16,458 nucleotides of DNA, taken from assembly GCA_030374735.1 (NCBI GenBank), contig JASCIV010000568.1:1-16458 (forward strand). The letters run 5' to 3'. How positions within the stretch are numbered: position 1 is the stretch's first letter; every line of letters starts with the position of its first letter. Positions 16,301 through 16,458 of the stretch are shown in pieces. The notes below the pieces were generated by a model. It did not search any database and had not been told where the DNA came from. It saw nothing but the letters and a program-made list of their open reading frames with translations. The position numbers and the translations under genes are program-made. The stretch is from Gracilaria caudata (taxonomy: Eukaryota > Rhodophyta > Florideophyceae > Gracilariales > Gracilariaceae).

Positions 16301-16458
16301 TTAGACCAAGTTGTCTGTCAGGAAGACAGGTTGTTTATCTTAGATCTGTGGTTGCTACCTTTCTCCCCAGGGGCGTATTTGTAACTAACTATTTTGACAA
16401 AATCTGGAGTTTGACTAACTACTCTTAAAAAGAAATCAGACACTACCTATTTTTTGAA

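Larger units (their letters stand above)
15917..16458. other. Gene-free, hairpin-rich segment at the window end
   Basis: No ORF of substance. Four separate stem-loops and a pair of structured direct repeats occur in about 350 bp (15962-16300). The last 80 bases contain two close copies of an ACTAACTA motif (16384-16391 and 16413-16420). The segment resembles untranslated or terminal sequence of a mobile element or a structured RNA locus, but no terminal repeat, primer-binding site or coding domain is visible inside the window to prove this. Confidence 0.4.

Noticed and set aside
1..16458. tRNA, rRNA or bacterial operon features
   Set aside because: No cloverleaf or rRNA core motif was recognised, and gene spacing, signal peptides, a splice-like intron and missing ribosome-binding sites argue against bacterial DNA.

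Overview
The window reads as nuclear DNA of a eukaryote. The genes are large, monocistronic, nearly intron-free ORFs on both strands. Two encode proteins with classical secretory signal peptides, one contains a good candidate spliceosomal intron (GTAAGT...TTGTACAG), and there is a MITE-like inverted-repeat element. No Shine-Dalgarno-led operons are visible. A compact, intron-poor algal genome, most simply a red alga, fits best. That placement is inference from architecture, not from a recognised marker gene, and other protists are not excluded.

Layout. 1-2690: no convincing gene; it holds an AT-rich element of about 854 bp with perfect 21-bp terminal inverted repeats (847-1700), a degenerate GATTGC hexanucleotide tract (about 1718-1850), and a GC-rich stretch (2130-2690) with only unsupported ORFs. 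2691-6743 (-): a 1350-aa STAND-class protein with an N-terminal helical domain, a complete NB-ARC ATPase and a WD40 propeller of at least nine repeats in an exact 43-residue period. 6744-8288: spacer with small tandem repeats and one weak ORF. 8289-9918 (-): a secreted multi-module cysteine-rich protein whose reading frame is broken by an apparent single-base frameshift near 9565-9582. 10969-12408 (or to 12477 if spliced) and 12878-14149 (+): two diverged tandem paralogues, each with three predicted membrane segments and a large loop with conserved cysteines. 14330-15331 (-): a secreted protein with 16 cysteines in the mature part. 15332-16458: one doubtful small ORF followed by gene-free DNA dense in hairpins and short repeats, possibly part of a mobile element.

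How the genes may relate. The one family I can place firmly is the NB-ARC/WD40 protein, whose architecture is that of intracellular sensors of non-self or cell-death switches (APAF-1, plant NLRs, fungal NWD incompatibility proteins). Its neighbours are secreted or membrane-anchored cysteine-rich proteins that I cannot match to named families. Nothing in the sequence links them functionally, but a cytosolic STAND sensor beside several rapidly evolving surface-type proteins would suit a recognition or defence neighbourhood. This is inference.
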